From the NCBI RefSeq assembly GCF_008298035.1, contig NZ_CP042910.1, forward strand, positions 2,118,501 to 2,182,500: DNA of 64,000 nt, written 5' to 3'. Shown piece by piece: positions 36,024-45,445 of this stretch; position 1 is the stretch's first letter; every line of letters starts with the position of its first letter. The DNA comes from Gimesia maris (lineage in GTDB: Bacteria; Planctomycetota; Planctomycetia; Planctomycetales; Planctomycetaceae). Under the pieces are notes generated by a model. That model saw only the letters and a list, made by a program, of their open reading frames with translations, had not been told where the DNA came from and made no database searches. Position numbers and translations under genes: made by a program.

Positions 36024-37301
36024 TTATGGGGCAACAGGAGTTCTGTTTTTGGCTGCCCGTTCCGGGGTCTGGATATGCTCGGGCAGGAATCCCAGACCAA
36101 TCAGTTTGCCTGCGGTTCGTTTAAGAATCGGGGCCAATAGCCTGGCAAATTTTCTGAGGCCCCAGGAGATCGAGACAGGTTTACCGGGGGCAGAGTGTCC
36201 TCCAAACAGGCGCTGATGGGCAAAGACCTGCATGCGTTGTGTTTTCAATGCTGGCCGTTCACGACGGTTTTGTACCTCTTGCAGATCGGCCAATGTAACC
36301 ACTCCCGCGTACAGTTTATCAGCCAGCAGATTGGCAGTGGCGACGGCATCCTGTACCGCCAGGTTAACCCCGACTCCGCCGACAGGAGACATCGCATGGG
36401 CGGCATCTCCAATCAATAACAGGCCCGGTTGTGCCCAGTTGGTGATATGATTCAGTTGCACGGTTAAGAGTCTGACTTTGTCCCAGCTGTCGATTTCTGC
36501 GACTCCCTCTCCCAGATCGGGGAGGATATCCAGAATTCTGTTACGGAAGACTTCCAGCCCTTCCTGTTTGATTTCATCAAAAAAACCTTTATGGATAATC
36601 AGGCCTGCCTGGAAATAGTCTCCGCGGTCAATTGTGATCAGCATGCGGCCCTGTTTAATCCGTGCCAGCGTGTTGTCATCAATGTCTCCCTGTTTGCCTA
36701 CTCGAAACCAGAGGACATCAATGGGAATTCCCTTTTCGATCACTTCGACGCCGGCGTCAATCCGCATCTGCGAACCACGACCATCGGCGCCTACCACCAG
36801 ATCGGAAAAGATTTCGTATTCCCCCTCCAGTCCATTTACTTTGACCCCAATGACGTGCTCTCCATCCCGAATCAGGTGTTTCGCTTCGGCCTGCAGATGA
36901 AGATGGAAGTTGGGATATTCACTGGCATGACTGGCAATCATGTTCAGAAAGTCCCATTGGGGAGCAAATGTGATAAATTTACATTCGGTTGGGAGATGCG
37001 TGAAATAAGGTCCGGGAATCTGCTGGCCTTCAAAGTTCAGGTTCAGAGATTCAAAGTGCTTGTCAGCGATTTTCAGAAACTCATCCAACAGCCCCAGTTC
37101 AAACAACAGCTGCAGCGTAGAGGGGTGAATGGTATCGCCACGAAAATCACGCAGAAAATCTTTGTGTTTTTCCAGGACAATGACTTCCACACCCGCGCGG
37201 GCCAGCAGGTAGCCCAGAAAGAGACCAGCCGGGCCTCCGCCGACAATACAGCACCGTGTTCTGATTTGTGATCCGGAGAGAGGGGTATGGGATTCGATCA
37301 C
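36024..37301 (-). CDS. FAD-dependent monooxygenase (PHBH/UbiH family)
   Basis: The product is 425 residues, typical for the family. The Rossmann motif RCCIVGGGPAGLFLGYLLAR is at ~16-35, with EKH closing the second strand. The second FAD motif is LLLIGDAAHAMSPVGGVGVN near 290, as in p-hydroxybenzoate hydroxylase-like enzymes. These insert one oxygen into an aromatic or similar substrate using NAD(P)H. No aromatic catabolic or ubiquinone genes are nearby, so the substrate is unassigned. No transmembrane segment is predicted. Confidence 0.9.
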   Translation of the reverse strand: MIESHTPLSGSQIRTRCCIVGGGPAGLFLGYLLARAGVEVIVLEKHKDFLRDFRGDTIHPSTLQLLFELGLLDEFLKIADKHFESLNLNFEGQQIPGPYFTHLPTECKFITFAPQWDFLNMIASHASEYPNFHLHLQAEAKHLIRDGEHVIGVKVNGLEGEYEIFSDLVVGADGRGSQMRIDAGVEVIEKGIPIDVLWFRVGKQGDIDDNTLARIKQGRMLITIDRGDYFQAGLIIHKGFFDEIKQEGLEVFRNRILDILPDLGEGVAEIDSWDKVRLLTVQLNHITNWAQPGLLLIGDAAHAMSPVGGVGVNLAVQDAVATANLLADKLYAGVVTLADLQEVQNRRERPALKTQRMQVFAHQRLFGGHSAPGKPVSISWGLRKFARLLAPILKRTAGKLIGLGFLPEHIQTPERAAKNRTPVAP

Positions 37302-37388
37302 TGCGTGTTACCTCCTGTAAAACTGGTGTTGTTGAATCGCCATTTCAGAGGGCGCGATTCCGCAGCATAGAAATCTCAGCCTGATGAT

Positions 37389-37511
37389 TCAAGATGAATC
37401 TGCTTTTTCGTTCACATCCCGTTTCGCTTTGTTTTTCCGATAGCGATGTGAAAAGATTACGATCACAAACACAATCATGACTCCACCAAAGACTTCAGCA
37501 ATCCCATCCAT
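37389..37511 (-). CDS. 40-residue single-span membrane protein
   Basis: ATG 37511 is preceded by GAGGGGAGC at good spacing. The product begins MDGIAEVFGG, has one hydrophobic helix (VMIVFVIVIF), and ends in a strongly basic then acidic tail (SHRYRKNKAKRDVNEKADSS). It sits alone in the 270-nt gap between the glgX and monooxygenase genes. Such small single-span proteins often modulate membrane complexes; no partner is obvious. Confidence 0.65.
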   Translation of the reverse strand: MDGIAEVFGGVMIVFVIVIFSHRYRKNKAKRDVNEKADSS

Positions 37512-37572
37512 AGTGCTCCCCTCATCTGATTTGTTGAGAACCCGCTCGCATGAATTCTGTACGCAATCTATT

Positions 37573-39633
37573 TTAACCTGTCTGTCGGATCAGTACTACG
37601 ACAGAACGTGCCTGCACGTCATACGTGTCTTTTGTAATGGAGCCCAGGTTGCCTGATTCCAGAATATCCTGCGGACTGGGTTGTGCCGTGTCTACGACGC
37701 ATTTCCATTCTTTCGGAGTACCTTCATGTATTCCAAAGCAGCAGGTATTGGCGGCAGCGTTAATCATCACATAAATGTCAGCATCCTGTTCTTCTTTTCC
37801 ATGCAGGCAGAAAGCGAGAGTTCGGGCAGAAGGCTGGAGGTCCACATAACGCGTAACGCCATACCATTTGATGTCTTCCCGCCAGAAATGGGAACGACAC
37901 AACGACGAGTGGGTTTTGCGAAACGCGATGAGCAGTTTAACGAATCGAAACATATCCTGGTTCGCTTCCAGACGACTCCAGTCCAGCCAGCTGGTTTCAT
38001 TGTCTTGATTATAAGGATTGTTATTTCCTCCCTGGGTTTGCAGGAATTCATCGCCCATGCGAAACATGGGGGTGCCATTGGAAACCATCAGGAGGGTGAA
38101 AAAGTTTTTGACCTGCTGCTTTCTCAATTTGAGAATGTCCTCGGGGGCGTCAGATCCCTCCCAGCCACAATTCCAGCTGTAATCGTGAGTTCCATCCTCG
38201 TTGTGCTGGCCGTTCTCCCAGTTGCGTTTTTGATTGAATGACACCATATCGTACAGGGAGAAGCCGTCATGCGAAGTGATGTAGTTGATACTCTGGTAGG
38301 GTCTGAGTGCATGCAGGCAGTCATCCGGGAAGAGATCACTACTGCCGTACAGTCGCGTCATCAGGTCCGCAATCTGTCCCTCATCGCCTCGGACAAATTT
38401 TTGCAGCGTATCCCGATAGGCGGCATTCCACTGCATCCAGCGATGACCGGGAAAACGTGAGCCCAGCTGAAAAGCGCCACCCGCATCCCAGGGTTCTGCA
38501 ATGAATCGTCTGCCTGCCAGCGAAGAATCAGATCCGATCTGCCCGAGTGTCGTCGGGTTCGTGTCTTCAATGCTGCCATCTGCTTTTCTGGTGAGTACGC
38601 TGGCCAGATCGAAACGAAATCCATCGACGTGCATTTCTTTCACCCAGTATTGCAGACTGTCGACAATCATTTTACGCACGGCACGGTTGGCGGTGTGCAG
38701 GGTATTACCCGCTCCCGAGTAGTTGGCGAACTGAGATTCCGGGTTGCCTGTCAATGAATAATAGGTCGTGTTATCAATGCCTTTGAAGCTGTAGGTCGGA
38801 CCATTCTCGTTTCCTTCGCCTGTGTGGTTGTAGACGACATCTATAATGACTTCGATTCCGGCGCGGTGCAGGGCTTTCACCATTTCACAAAATTCAATGT
38901 GTCGTTCACAGGTCTCTTGCGACATGCAGTATCCATCGTGCGGTGCGAAGAATCCGAGAGGCATGTAGCCCCAGTAATTGCCGTCCTGAGTATCGAACTG
39001 ATAAACGGGCAGCAGTTCGACCGCTGTGATTCCCAGTTCCTGCAGGTAGGGGATTTTTTCGATGACTCCTGCAAAGGTGCCCCGGGCATTTTCGGTTACG
39101 CCCGAGTTATCCCGCTTTGTGAAGCCACGCACATGCATCTCATAGATAATTAAATTAGAGGTATGGTGAACCGGTTGATCATCGTCCCAGTTAAAAGCAC
39201 ATTCGATAGATTGCAGAACCGAGAGCGGAGCGCGACCCATATTGCTTCCGGGGTGGCAGGCAGCCTCTCTGTCAAAGTCGGGCGGGAAATAGATATTTCG
39301 TGAATACGGATCAAAGAGCAGTTTTTCAGAATCAAACGCATGCCAGTCATAAGGAGCTTCGGGAGAGGGGCCCTCAATCTGATAGGCATAATACGTAGCA
39401 GGACGAATATTGACGGCCGGGATTCGACAATGCCAGATTTCAGCTGTTTTATTGCGGTGAGGTTCAAAATGATAAACATGAACCGGATGATACAGATCAT
39501 TTTCGGCGAAAAAGAGCAGGGAAACCCGCTCTGCATGTTTGGAATAGATGGCAAAATTATAAGCGTATTCGGAAGGAACCCAGGTTTCCCCCAGCTTTAC
39601 AGGAGAACCTTCGATTTTATCCCAGTGGTCCAT
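37573..39633 (-). CDS. glgX: Glycogen debranching enzyme GlgX (GH13 isoamylase type)
   Basis: The product is 686 residues. An N-terminal CBM48-like domain (~10-130, AYNFAIYSKHAERVSLLFF) precedes a GH13 barrel with the nucleophile region VDGFRFDLASVL, the acid/base RFIAEPWDAGG and the third acid region INYITSHDGFSL. It hydrolyses alpha-1,6 branch points in phosphorylase-trimmed glycogen. ATG 39633 is only 4 nt beyond the stop of mprF and is chosen as a coupled start, although its own ribosome site is weak; ATG 39687 inside mprF would add 18 residues. No other glycogen genes lie in the window. Confidence 0.92.
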   Translation of the reverse strand: MDHWDKIEGSPVKLGETWVPSEYAYNFAIYSKHAERVSLLFFAENDLYHPVHVYHFEPHRNKTAEIWHCRIPAVNIRPATYYAYQIEGPSPEAPYDWHAFDSEKLLFDPYSRNIYFPPDFDREAACHPGSNMGRAPLSVLQSIECAFNWDDDQPVHHTSNLIIYEMHVRGFTKRDNSGVTENARGTFAGVIEKIPYLQELGITAVELLPVYQFDTQDGNYWGYMPLGFFAPHDGYCMSQETCERHIEFCEMVKALHRAGIEVIIDVVYNHTGEGNENGPTYSFKGIDNTTYYSLTGNPESQFANYSGAGNTLHTANRAVRKMIVDSLQYWVKEMHVDGFRFDLASVLTRKADGSIEDTNPTTLGQIGSDSSLAGRRFIAEPWDAGGAFQLGSRFPGHRWMQWNAAYRDTLQKFVRGDEGQIADLMTRLYGSSDLFPDDCLHALRPYQSINYITSHDGFSLYDMVSFNQKRNWENGQHNEDGTHDYSWNCGWEGSDAPEDILKLRKQQVKNFFTLLMVSNGTPMFRMGDEFLQTQGGNNNPYNQDNETSWLDWSRLEANQDMFRFVKLLIAFRKTHSSLCRSHFWREDIKWYGVTRYVDLQPSARTLAFCLHGKEEQDADIYVMINAAANTCCFGIHEGTPKEWKCVVDTAQPSPQDILESGNLGSITKDTYDVQARSVVVLIRQTG

Positions 39634-39637
39634 GGTA

Positions 39638-42184
39638 TCAGGTCCGGTTTGAATTTGACTGGTTTTTTGCAATGATCGCGACAACATCAGACAATATTTG
39701 AGGCAATGCCATTCCGCCGGGTGACGCCAGGTATTTGGGTGTCCAGACGGGATCGAATTTCTCTTTATAACTTCTCAATCCCTCAAAGCCATAGAAATGA
39801 TCGCCATAACGAAAAATCAAATTGGCCGTTCGATTCCAGACAGGGGACAGGGGACGATTTTCGATACCGGACAGGGGAGCCATACCGAAATTGAACCATT
39901 GATAACCCTGCTGCCTGCCCCAGAGTAGTAATTCCACAAATAGATATTCCATGACTCCCGGCGGTGCCTCGGGGATATGTCGCATCAGGTCAGCAGAGAG
40001 TTCGTCTTTGCGGGCACCCTCCAGAACATTGGCAAACGCAATGATCCGTCCCTGCTGTCGAACGATGGCAATTGGAAACTGCTTGAGGTAGGTTTCATCA
40101 AAGTAGCCGAGTGAAAAGCCTTTTTCGCTGATCTCTTTCGCCTGGAGCCAGGCATCAGAAATCTGTTTGAGTTCCCCGAGAATTTTCGGTACCCCATCAC
40201 GGGGAATCAGGGAGAATTCACACTGATCTGTTTCACAATGATTGATGGCCTGTCTCAACTTGCGACGCTTACCGCCCTGCAGGTCAAATGAATCCAGCGG
40301 GACCCGGGCTTCTTCCCCCAGTTTGAGAATTGTCAGTCCCTGATCCAGGTACAGTGAAAGATTCTCCGGTTTCACCTGATAAAAGACGGGCCAGCCGTCA
40401 TAACGATCGACCAGTTCCCGGAACTGCCAGATCAGTTCTCCCCGTTCTGTGTCTGCCCCGATAGGATCGCCGAGTGAAATCCAGGAACGTTTTTGTACGC
40501 CATACATGATGCAGGCCGTCTGCCGGTCATTAAACAGTAGTGATTTATCGCCCAGCAGTGCCAGTTGCGTAGAGGTCTGAGGCGATGACAGGACCAGCTG
40601 TTTCACCGCATCCAGTTCAGCGGGAGTGGGTGGCAGCGTGCGAGGTTTGTGGGCTGCCACCAGTCTGGAAATTGCAAACAGCAGGATGATAGCGATCGCG
40701 CCGACGCTGCCTCTTAGAAAGCGTGAGGCATCACCCTTGATGGTAAAAGCCCACCAGAGTTCGTCTGAGTATTCGACATGTCGATAAGCAAACAGGCCCA
40801 GCCAGATCGAACAGATCACGATGGTCAGAATGGTCGCCGCCCAGCCGGGACTGAAACGGGCGTGGATCAACGCCCCTTTTCGATAATACTGTTTGCGACT
40901 GATCAATAATGCGAACAGCAGCACGCTCAGGAGGATCGCTTCTTCAAAATCAAAACCTTTCATCAGAGAGACTGCAATTCCCACACTCAACAGAGAGGTA
41001 ATCAGCCACCAGGCAGAATCCAGTCGACGCTGCAGACCACGGGCGAGGACGAGCAGGGCGGCCCCCGTTAAGCTTCCCAGAAAATGCGAAACTTCAATGA
41101 GAGGCAGTGGGAGCGTCTGTTGCAGAGATCCAATGCGGGCGGTGACGATCGGTGTTGCTCCGGAAAACAGCAGTACGGCTCCGGCCAGCAGCGTACACCC
41201 GGAAAGAATCAGAGGGGCGATGGCTGTCGACCAGCGGCTTGTTTCCTGCATCACGCGTGATGCCAGGCCTCGATTGAGAGACAGTTCATGCAAGCCAAGG
41301 AGTATGACTGCTGCAAACAGGGGAATCAGATAATAAATCACTCGAAATACCAGCAGGCCGGCCAGGATTTTTCCTGAATCGGGAGATGCCAGGAGAGTCA
41401 GCATCACTAATTCAAAAACACCAATTCCGCCAGGCACGTGCGACAGGACTACCGTCACAGTGGCCATCAGAAAGATTCCCAGAAATTCCCCGTATCCAAT
41501 GGAAATGTCTTCCGCCAGCAGCGTATATACAATGAAAGCAACCAGGATCAGATCAATGGCAGAGACAGCCAGTTGCAGTAAAGTCATCCCCGTGCCGGGA
41601 AGTTTTAACTGAATTCCTTTGACGTTGATTGGTTTGGTACGAATCAACGTCAGCGAAGTGTAACAGGCGGCGACAGTCAGCAGGATATACCCGACTGGCT
41701 GCACATTATCAAATGGGAAGTGTAATGAAGCGGGGATCGGAAACGGGTGGGAAACGAAAACGATTCCCGCTAAGGCAAACACACCAATCCAGTATGTAGT
41801 ACCCAGCATGATGACCAGCTGCAGAATTTCCACCGCCGAAAGTCCCCAGGCGGAATACAGGCGATAGCGGACCGAAGTTCCTCCCAGAACGGCACCGAAG
41901 TTATAACTGGTTACGAAACCGGTGAACGAAGCAAGTGAAATTTTTCCCAGGGAGAGTGGATGCTGTATCGCGCGGACGGCAAGATAGTCATAGCCGATCA
42001 GAACCAGGTAATTCAAGACTGTCAGGCCGCCGGCCGCCCAGAGTCTCCAGGCCGGTATGTGGGAAATGGCATTGCGGATATCATGGATATTGTAATGCTT
42101 TAATTCCCGGGACAGCAGCCAGATTGCTCCCATGAAAACAGCAATGACAGCCAGGGGAGCAAGTTGTTTAAGACGATGAAGCAT
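39638..42184 (-). CDS. mprF: MprF-type phosphatidylglycerol lysyltransferase/flippase
   Basis: The product is 848 residues. The N-terminal half has ~12-14 transmembrane helices with the flippase signature FTGFVTSYNFGAVLGGTSVR and GIGVFELVMLTL. The C-terminal ~300 residues are the cytoplasmic DUF2156 transferase domain (GAQ-type text here reads YGVQKRSWISLGDPIGADTE, later EYLFVELLLWGRQQGYQWFN). MprF transfers an amino acid from aminoacyl-tRNA to phosphatidylglycerol and flips the product, lowering membrane negative charge and raising resistance to cationic peptides. Which amino acid is used cannot be told. It is translationally coupled to glgX downstream. ATG 42184 is preferred to the adjacent TTG; its ribosome site is weak. 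Confidence 0.9.
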   Translation of the reverse strand: MLHRLKQLAPLAVIAVFMGAIWLLSRELKHYNIHDIRNAISHIPAWRLWAAGGLTVLNYLVLIGYDYLAVRAIQHPLSLGKISLASFTGFVTSYNFGAVLGGTSVRYRLYSAWGLSAVEILQLVIMLGTTYWIGVFALAGIVFVSHPFPIPASLHFPFDNVQPVGYILLTVAACYTSLTLIRTKPINVKGIQLKLPGTGMTLLQLAVSAIDLILVAFIVYTLLAEDISIGYGEFLGIFLMATVTVVLSHVPGGIGVFELVMLTLLASPDSGKILAGLLVFRVIYYLIPLFAAVILLGLHELSLNRGLASRVMQETSRWSTAIAPLILSGCTLLAGAVLLFSGATPIVTARIGSLQQTLPLPLIEVSHFLGSLTGAALLVLARGLQRRLDSAWWLITSLLSVGIAVSLMKGFDFEEAILLSVLLFALLISRKQYYRKGALIHARFSPGWAATILTIVICSIWLGLFAYRHVEYSDELWWAFTIKGDASRFLRGSVGAIAIILLFAISRLVAAHKPRTLPPTPAELDAVKQLVLSSPQTSTQLALLGDKSLLFNDRQTACIMYGVQKRSWISLGDPIGADTERGELIWQFRELVDRYDGWPVFYQVKPENLSLYLDQGLTILKLGEEARVPLDSFDLQGGKRRKLRQAINHCETDQCEFSLIPRDGVPKILGELKQISDAWLQAKEISEKGFSLGYFDETYLKQFPIAIVRQQGRIIAFANVLEGARKDELSADLMRHIPEAPPGVMEYLFVELLLWGRQQGYQWFNFGMAPLSGIENRPLSPVWNRTANLIFRYGDHFYGFEGLRSYKEKFDPVWTPKYLASPGGMALPQILSDVVAIIAKNQSNSNRT

Positions 42185-42543
42185 CAATGATTCTTAATAA
42201 CAAAGGTGCTGATGGCTCTGAAGTAACAAATTCGGATTCACTGATCTGTTGTTGCTGAATCGTTTTGCTTACTGCTCTCAGTGAGAAGGAGAACAGTCAT
42301 TGCATGAATTCATCAGCAGTGTGATCAAACAGGCGCGCTAACATCAGGGGATCTGGTAGTCGAGCGAATATTGTTTTCGTTACGTTTAACAGCTCATGAA
42401 TTTTCTGAAAGAGATCATAAATTATGCGTGCAATATTGAATAGACAGGAATAGAATAAAACCTCGGGCTGTGGCTTCTGGAGCAGTCTGTTGACTCTCTC
42501 ACAATGCAAGCGAATTTCAACACCATATCTGAAAGATGTCAGA
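42185..42543. other. Divergent gap of 359 nt, no gene supported
   Basis: Carries the promoters of mprF (minus) and of the SnoaL-like gene (plus). A 103-residue minus frame at 42297-42608 overlaps the start of the SnoaL-like gene and has no ribosome site. No hairpin with a T-run was seen. Confidence 0.5.
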
Positions 42544-43512
42544 ATGAATCTTCTACTGCGATTGACCCGCTCGGGTCTCACCGTATCTGCTTTTTCGTTA
42601 TTTTTCATGCTGGACAGTGCTGCTCTGCAGGCGCAGTTTCAGAGAACTCCGCTCACTTCAAATGGGGAGCCTGCAGCGGCAGAAGCTCAGGAAACCCCCT
42701 CTCCCTCCGATGCTGAAACAGCAGTCAAGAAAGTGGCTGAGAAGTTTAAACAGGCTTTTGATGCAGGGAATGCCGAAAAAGTTGCTGGATTCTGGGCTCC
42801 CGAGGGGGAATATATCGATGGCAGTGGAAAACGCCTGGCCGGTCGCGCTGAGATTCAGAAAATGTATACGGAATACTTCAAAAACAACAAAGATGCGAAA
42901 ATTCAGATCTCCGTCGATGCGGTACGCGAAATCGGTGATCAGCTGGCGATCGAAGAAGGGCGGACCGTTGTGACTGGCCCGGAAGCTCCCCCAGCTTACA
43001 GTCGATATACCGCGACCCATATGAAACAGGATGGTCAATGGAAGATGGTCAGCGTTAATGAATCGGTGGCTTCACCTTCAGCGTCGCAAATTAACCTGAA
43101 GGATCTGGAATGGCTGATTGGAAGCTGGACCACCGAGGATCAAGGTGTCACATTGAAGACCATTTATCGCTGGATGCCGGGGAAAAAGTTCATCGAAAGA
43201 ACTTTTGTGACGAAAACTGGAAAAAAAACGCAGCAGATTGGCGTTCAAATTATCGGAATTGATCCATTGAGTGGCGATATCATGTCGTGGACTTTCAATG
43301 CGGATGGCAGTCATGCGATCGGAATCTGGATGCCCGTCGATGGCGGGTGGGCGATCGAATCCCGTGGTGTTATGGCAAATGGCATGCTCACGAGCGCTAA
43401 TAATATTGTGACGAAAATTGATGATCATGGTTGTCGCTGGCAGTCAGTCAATCGTTTCGTAAATGGGACTGAATTACCAGATGCACTCGAAGTGGTCTCC
43501 AGGAGAAATTAA
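42544..43512 (+). CDS. Exported SnoaL-like (DUF4440/SgcJ-type) protein
   Basis: The product is 322 residues from ATG 42544, where the signal peptide (LLLRLTRSGLTVSAFSLFFM) begins; a longer frame from 42490 adds 18 residues ahead of it. Residues ~55-175 are a SnoaL-like cone fold (AEKFKQAFDAGNAEKVAGFW and, later, SRYTATHMKQDGQWKMVSVN). Residues ~185-320 form a second, related sheet domain (DLEWLIGSWTTEDQGVTLKT). This two-domain layout is common in planctomycetes and has no proven activity. It precedes the Gly-rich collagen-like gene by 63 nt on the same strand. Confidence 0.82.
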   Translation: MNLLLRLTRSGLTVSAFSLFFMLDSAALQAQFQRTPLTSNGEPAAAEAQETPSPSDAETAVKKVAEKFKQAFDAGNAEKVAGFWAPEGEYIDGSGKRLAGRAEIQKMYTEYFKNNKDAKIQISVDAVREIGDQLAIEEGRTVVTGPEAPPAYSRYTATHMKQDGQWKMVSVNESVASPSASQINLKDLEWLIGSWTTEDQGVTLKTIYRWMPGKKFIERTFVTKTGKKTQQIGVQIIGIDPLSGDIMSWTFNADGSHAIGIWMPVDGGWAIESRGVMANGMLTSANNIVTKIDDHGCRWQSVNRFVNGTELPDALEVVSRRN

Positions 43513-43575
43513 TTTCCGCGAACCAGGCTCTTCAAAACACACACTGACAAAATTCTGAATTTGGGGATATTAGAT

Positions 43576-45357
43576 ATGAGATTATTCATCACACTGATGG
43601 CGGTTACGGCGGTCTGCCTGTTCAATCCTGAACTTTCTGAAACCTGGGCTCGTGGCGGCTTTGGTGGCGGTGGATTCCGCGGAGGTGGAGGAGGCTTTGG
43701 CGGCGGAGGCGGCAGGAGCTTTGGTGGCGGCGGAGGTGGCTTCGGCGGAGCCGGTGGTGGCTTCGGCGGCGGCGGAAGAAGTTTCGACGGTGCTGGCGGC
43801 GGTGATTTCCGTGGTGCCGGTGGACTTGGTGGCGCAGGCGGCTATGGAGGCGGTCGCGATTTGGGTGGTAACGGTCTTAATGGAAGCGGTGGCTTTGACG
43901 GCAGTCGCTTTTCCAATTACGGCAGTCGATTTGATACGACCAGCCGTTTTAATGATCAAAGCGGATTCGACTCCAAATTCTCAAATGAGGCACGCTCGTT
44001 TGAGCAATCTGGGAGAAATAATTTCGATCGGGGAAATTTAAACCAGCTCGGCGGTAATGGAGACCGAGGATTTCGAAATTCGGGTTCACTGAATGTCGGA
44101 GACATGAACTTCAACAAGCGCCCCACTCAACAGGGATTAAATAATTTCCTGGGTCTGCCCTCTGATGCCGGGCACAATGCGGTGACCAACTCTCATCCCC
44201 ATGTGCAGGACTTTACCGGGCGTGATACGATCAACCGTTCCATCAGCTCCGGTTCCGGATCTGGTAATATTTATCATGGTCCGAATGGTGGTGTCGCTGG
44301 CGGTGGTACTTATACGGGGCCGCGAGGAAATACTGTAACCGGTGGAGGTGCCATCGGCCCGGATGGCGGTCACGCAGCTGGCGGATCAATCGATGGAAAG
44401 AACGGCGGTAGTGCAACCGGGGGACGTGTTGTGGGTCCCGATGGTGGATCTGCTGCCGGTGGTAGAGCCGTTGGTCCGAACGGAGGCACAGCTGCAGGAG
44501 GACGTGTCGTCGGCCGGGATGGTGGCAGTGCTGCTGGTGGTCGTGTTGTCGGTCCCAATGGCGGGAAAGCCGCGGGCGGTGTTGTTCGCGGACCCAATGG
44601 AGGCGGTACGGCTGGTGGAGTGGTTCGAGGACCAAATGGAGGCTATGCTGCCGGATTTGTGCATGTCCCTCCTTCAACCCGCTATTATCATGGTGCCGTG
44701 ATTCGCGGGGGATTTGTTGGATACGGGATGTATTATCCCGGCTGGTATGCAGCGCATCCGGGAGTCTGGTACGTTCCCGGCTGGCCGGCTGGTTATGCCT
44801 GGAGTGCCTGCACCTGGAACTCGATGATGGCCTGGTTGACGTTAGCCAATTCGCAGCCCCTCTATTATGACTATGGCAATAACGTGGTCTACCAGGATAA
44901 CAGTGTTTACGTGAACAACCAGGACGTTGGATCTGCGGAAGAATACACCCAGCAGGCCAGTCAGCTGGCGTCACAAGGCGCTGCCGCGGATGTCAGCAAT
45001 CAGAAGGACTGGATGCCGCTCGGTGTGTTCGCTCTCTCACCCAGTGGGCAGACCAAGTCTGATTCCACTGTGGAACTGGCCGTTGATGCGCAAGGCATCA
45101 TCCGGGGTAATTTCACCGATACCAAGACCAATAAAACTCAGCAGGTCGAGGGATCCGTGGATAAGAAAACACAACGGGCCGCCTGGACAGTCGGTGATGA
45201 CAAAAATACCGTCTATGATACAGGCATCTATAACCTGACCAAAGACGAAGCGCCACTGCTGGTGCACATCGGTAAAGATGAGACTCAGCAATGGCTCATG
45301 GTCAGAATTACTCAGAAGGACAAAGATAAGTCTTCCAGTACTTCTGCCAGCGAGTAA
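43576..45357 (+). CDS. Exported Gly-rich, collagen-like repeat protein
   Basis: The product is 593 residues. ATG 43576 with GGGGAT 8 nt upstream is chosen. Signal peptide ~1-25, then ~90 residues of GGGF/GGGG repeats, a spacer rich in Asn/Ser/Phe, then about eight ~14-residue repeats of the form 'GP(N/D)GGxAAGGRVV' between ~255 and 360. After that comes an aromatic stretch (Tyr/Trp-rich, YPGWYAAHPGVWYVPGWPAG) and a ~160-residue C-terminal beta domain with no recognised family. The repeats resemble glycine-rich fibrous or matrix proteins; they are not Gly-X-Y collagen triplets in strict register. A cell-wall or extracellular matrix role is inference. A strong bidirectional hairpin follows the stop. 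Confidence 0.85.
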   Translation: MRLFITLMAVTAVCLFNPELSETWARGGFGGGGFRGGGGGFGGGGGRSFGGGGGGFGGAGGGFGGGGRSFDGAGGGDFRGAGGLGGAGGYGGGRDLGGNGLNGSGGFDGSRFSNYGSRFDTTSRFNDQSGFDSKFSNEARSFEQSGRNNFDRGNLNQLGGNGDRGFRNSGSLNVGDMNFNKRPTQQGLNNFLGLPSDAGHNAVTNSHPHVQDFTGRDTINRSISSGSGSGNIYHGPNGGVAGGGTYTGPRGNTVTGGGAIGPDGGHAAGGSIDGKNGGSATGGRVVGPDGGSAAGGRAVGPNGGTAAGGRVVGRDGGSAAGGRVVGPNGGKAAGGVVRGPNGGGTAGGVVRGPNGGYAAGFVHVPPSTRYYHGAVIRGGFVGYGMYYPGWYAAHPGVWYVPGWPAGYAWSACTWNSMMAWLTLANSQPLYYDYGNNVVYQDNSVYVNNQDVGSAEEYTQQASQLASQGAAADVSNQKDWMPLGVFALSPSGQTKSDSTVELAVDAQGIIRGNFTDTKTNKTQQVEGSVDKKTQRAAWTVGDDKNTVYDTGIYNLTKDEAPLLVHIGKDETQQWLMVRITQKDKDKSSSTSASE

Positions 45358-45392
45358 TCACTGCTCAACTATTGAACTTATCTATTCACCAT

Positions 45393-45428
45393 AAAACAGA
45401 GCTGGTTAATGTTGACCAGCTCTGTTTT
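45393..45428. terminator. Bidirectional terminator
   Basis: AAAACAGAGCTGGT and ACCAGCTCTGTTTT form a perfect 14-bp stem with an 8-nt loop. T-runs exist on both strands. It ends both the Gly-rich gene (plus) and the sulfatase gene (minus). Confidence 0.92.
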
Positions 45429-45445
45429 TGTTTCTGCTGGGAATA

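Noticed and set aside
42297..42608. 103-residue minus frame
   Set aside because: Overlaps the start of the SnoaL-like gene and lacks a ribosome site.
44260..44660. Regularly spaced repeats that might be a CRISPR array
   Set aside because: They are in-frame protein repeats (GP-x-GG) of ~42 nt with no unique spacers.
44243..44974. 243-residue minus frame rich in Arg/His/Gln
   Set aside because: Antisense shadow of the Gly-rich repeat gene, whose G+C-rich repeats keep several frames open.
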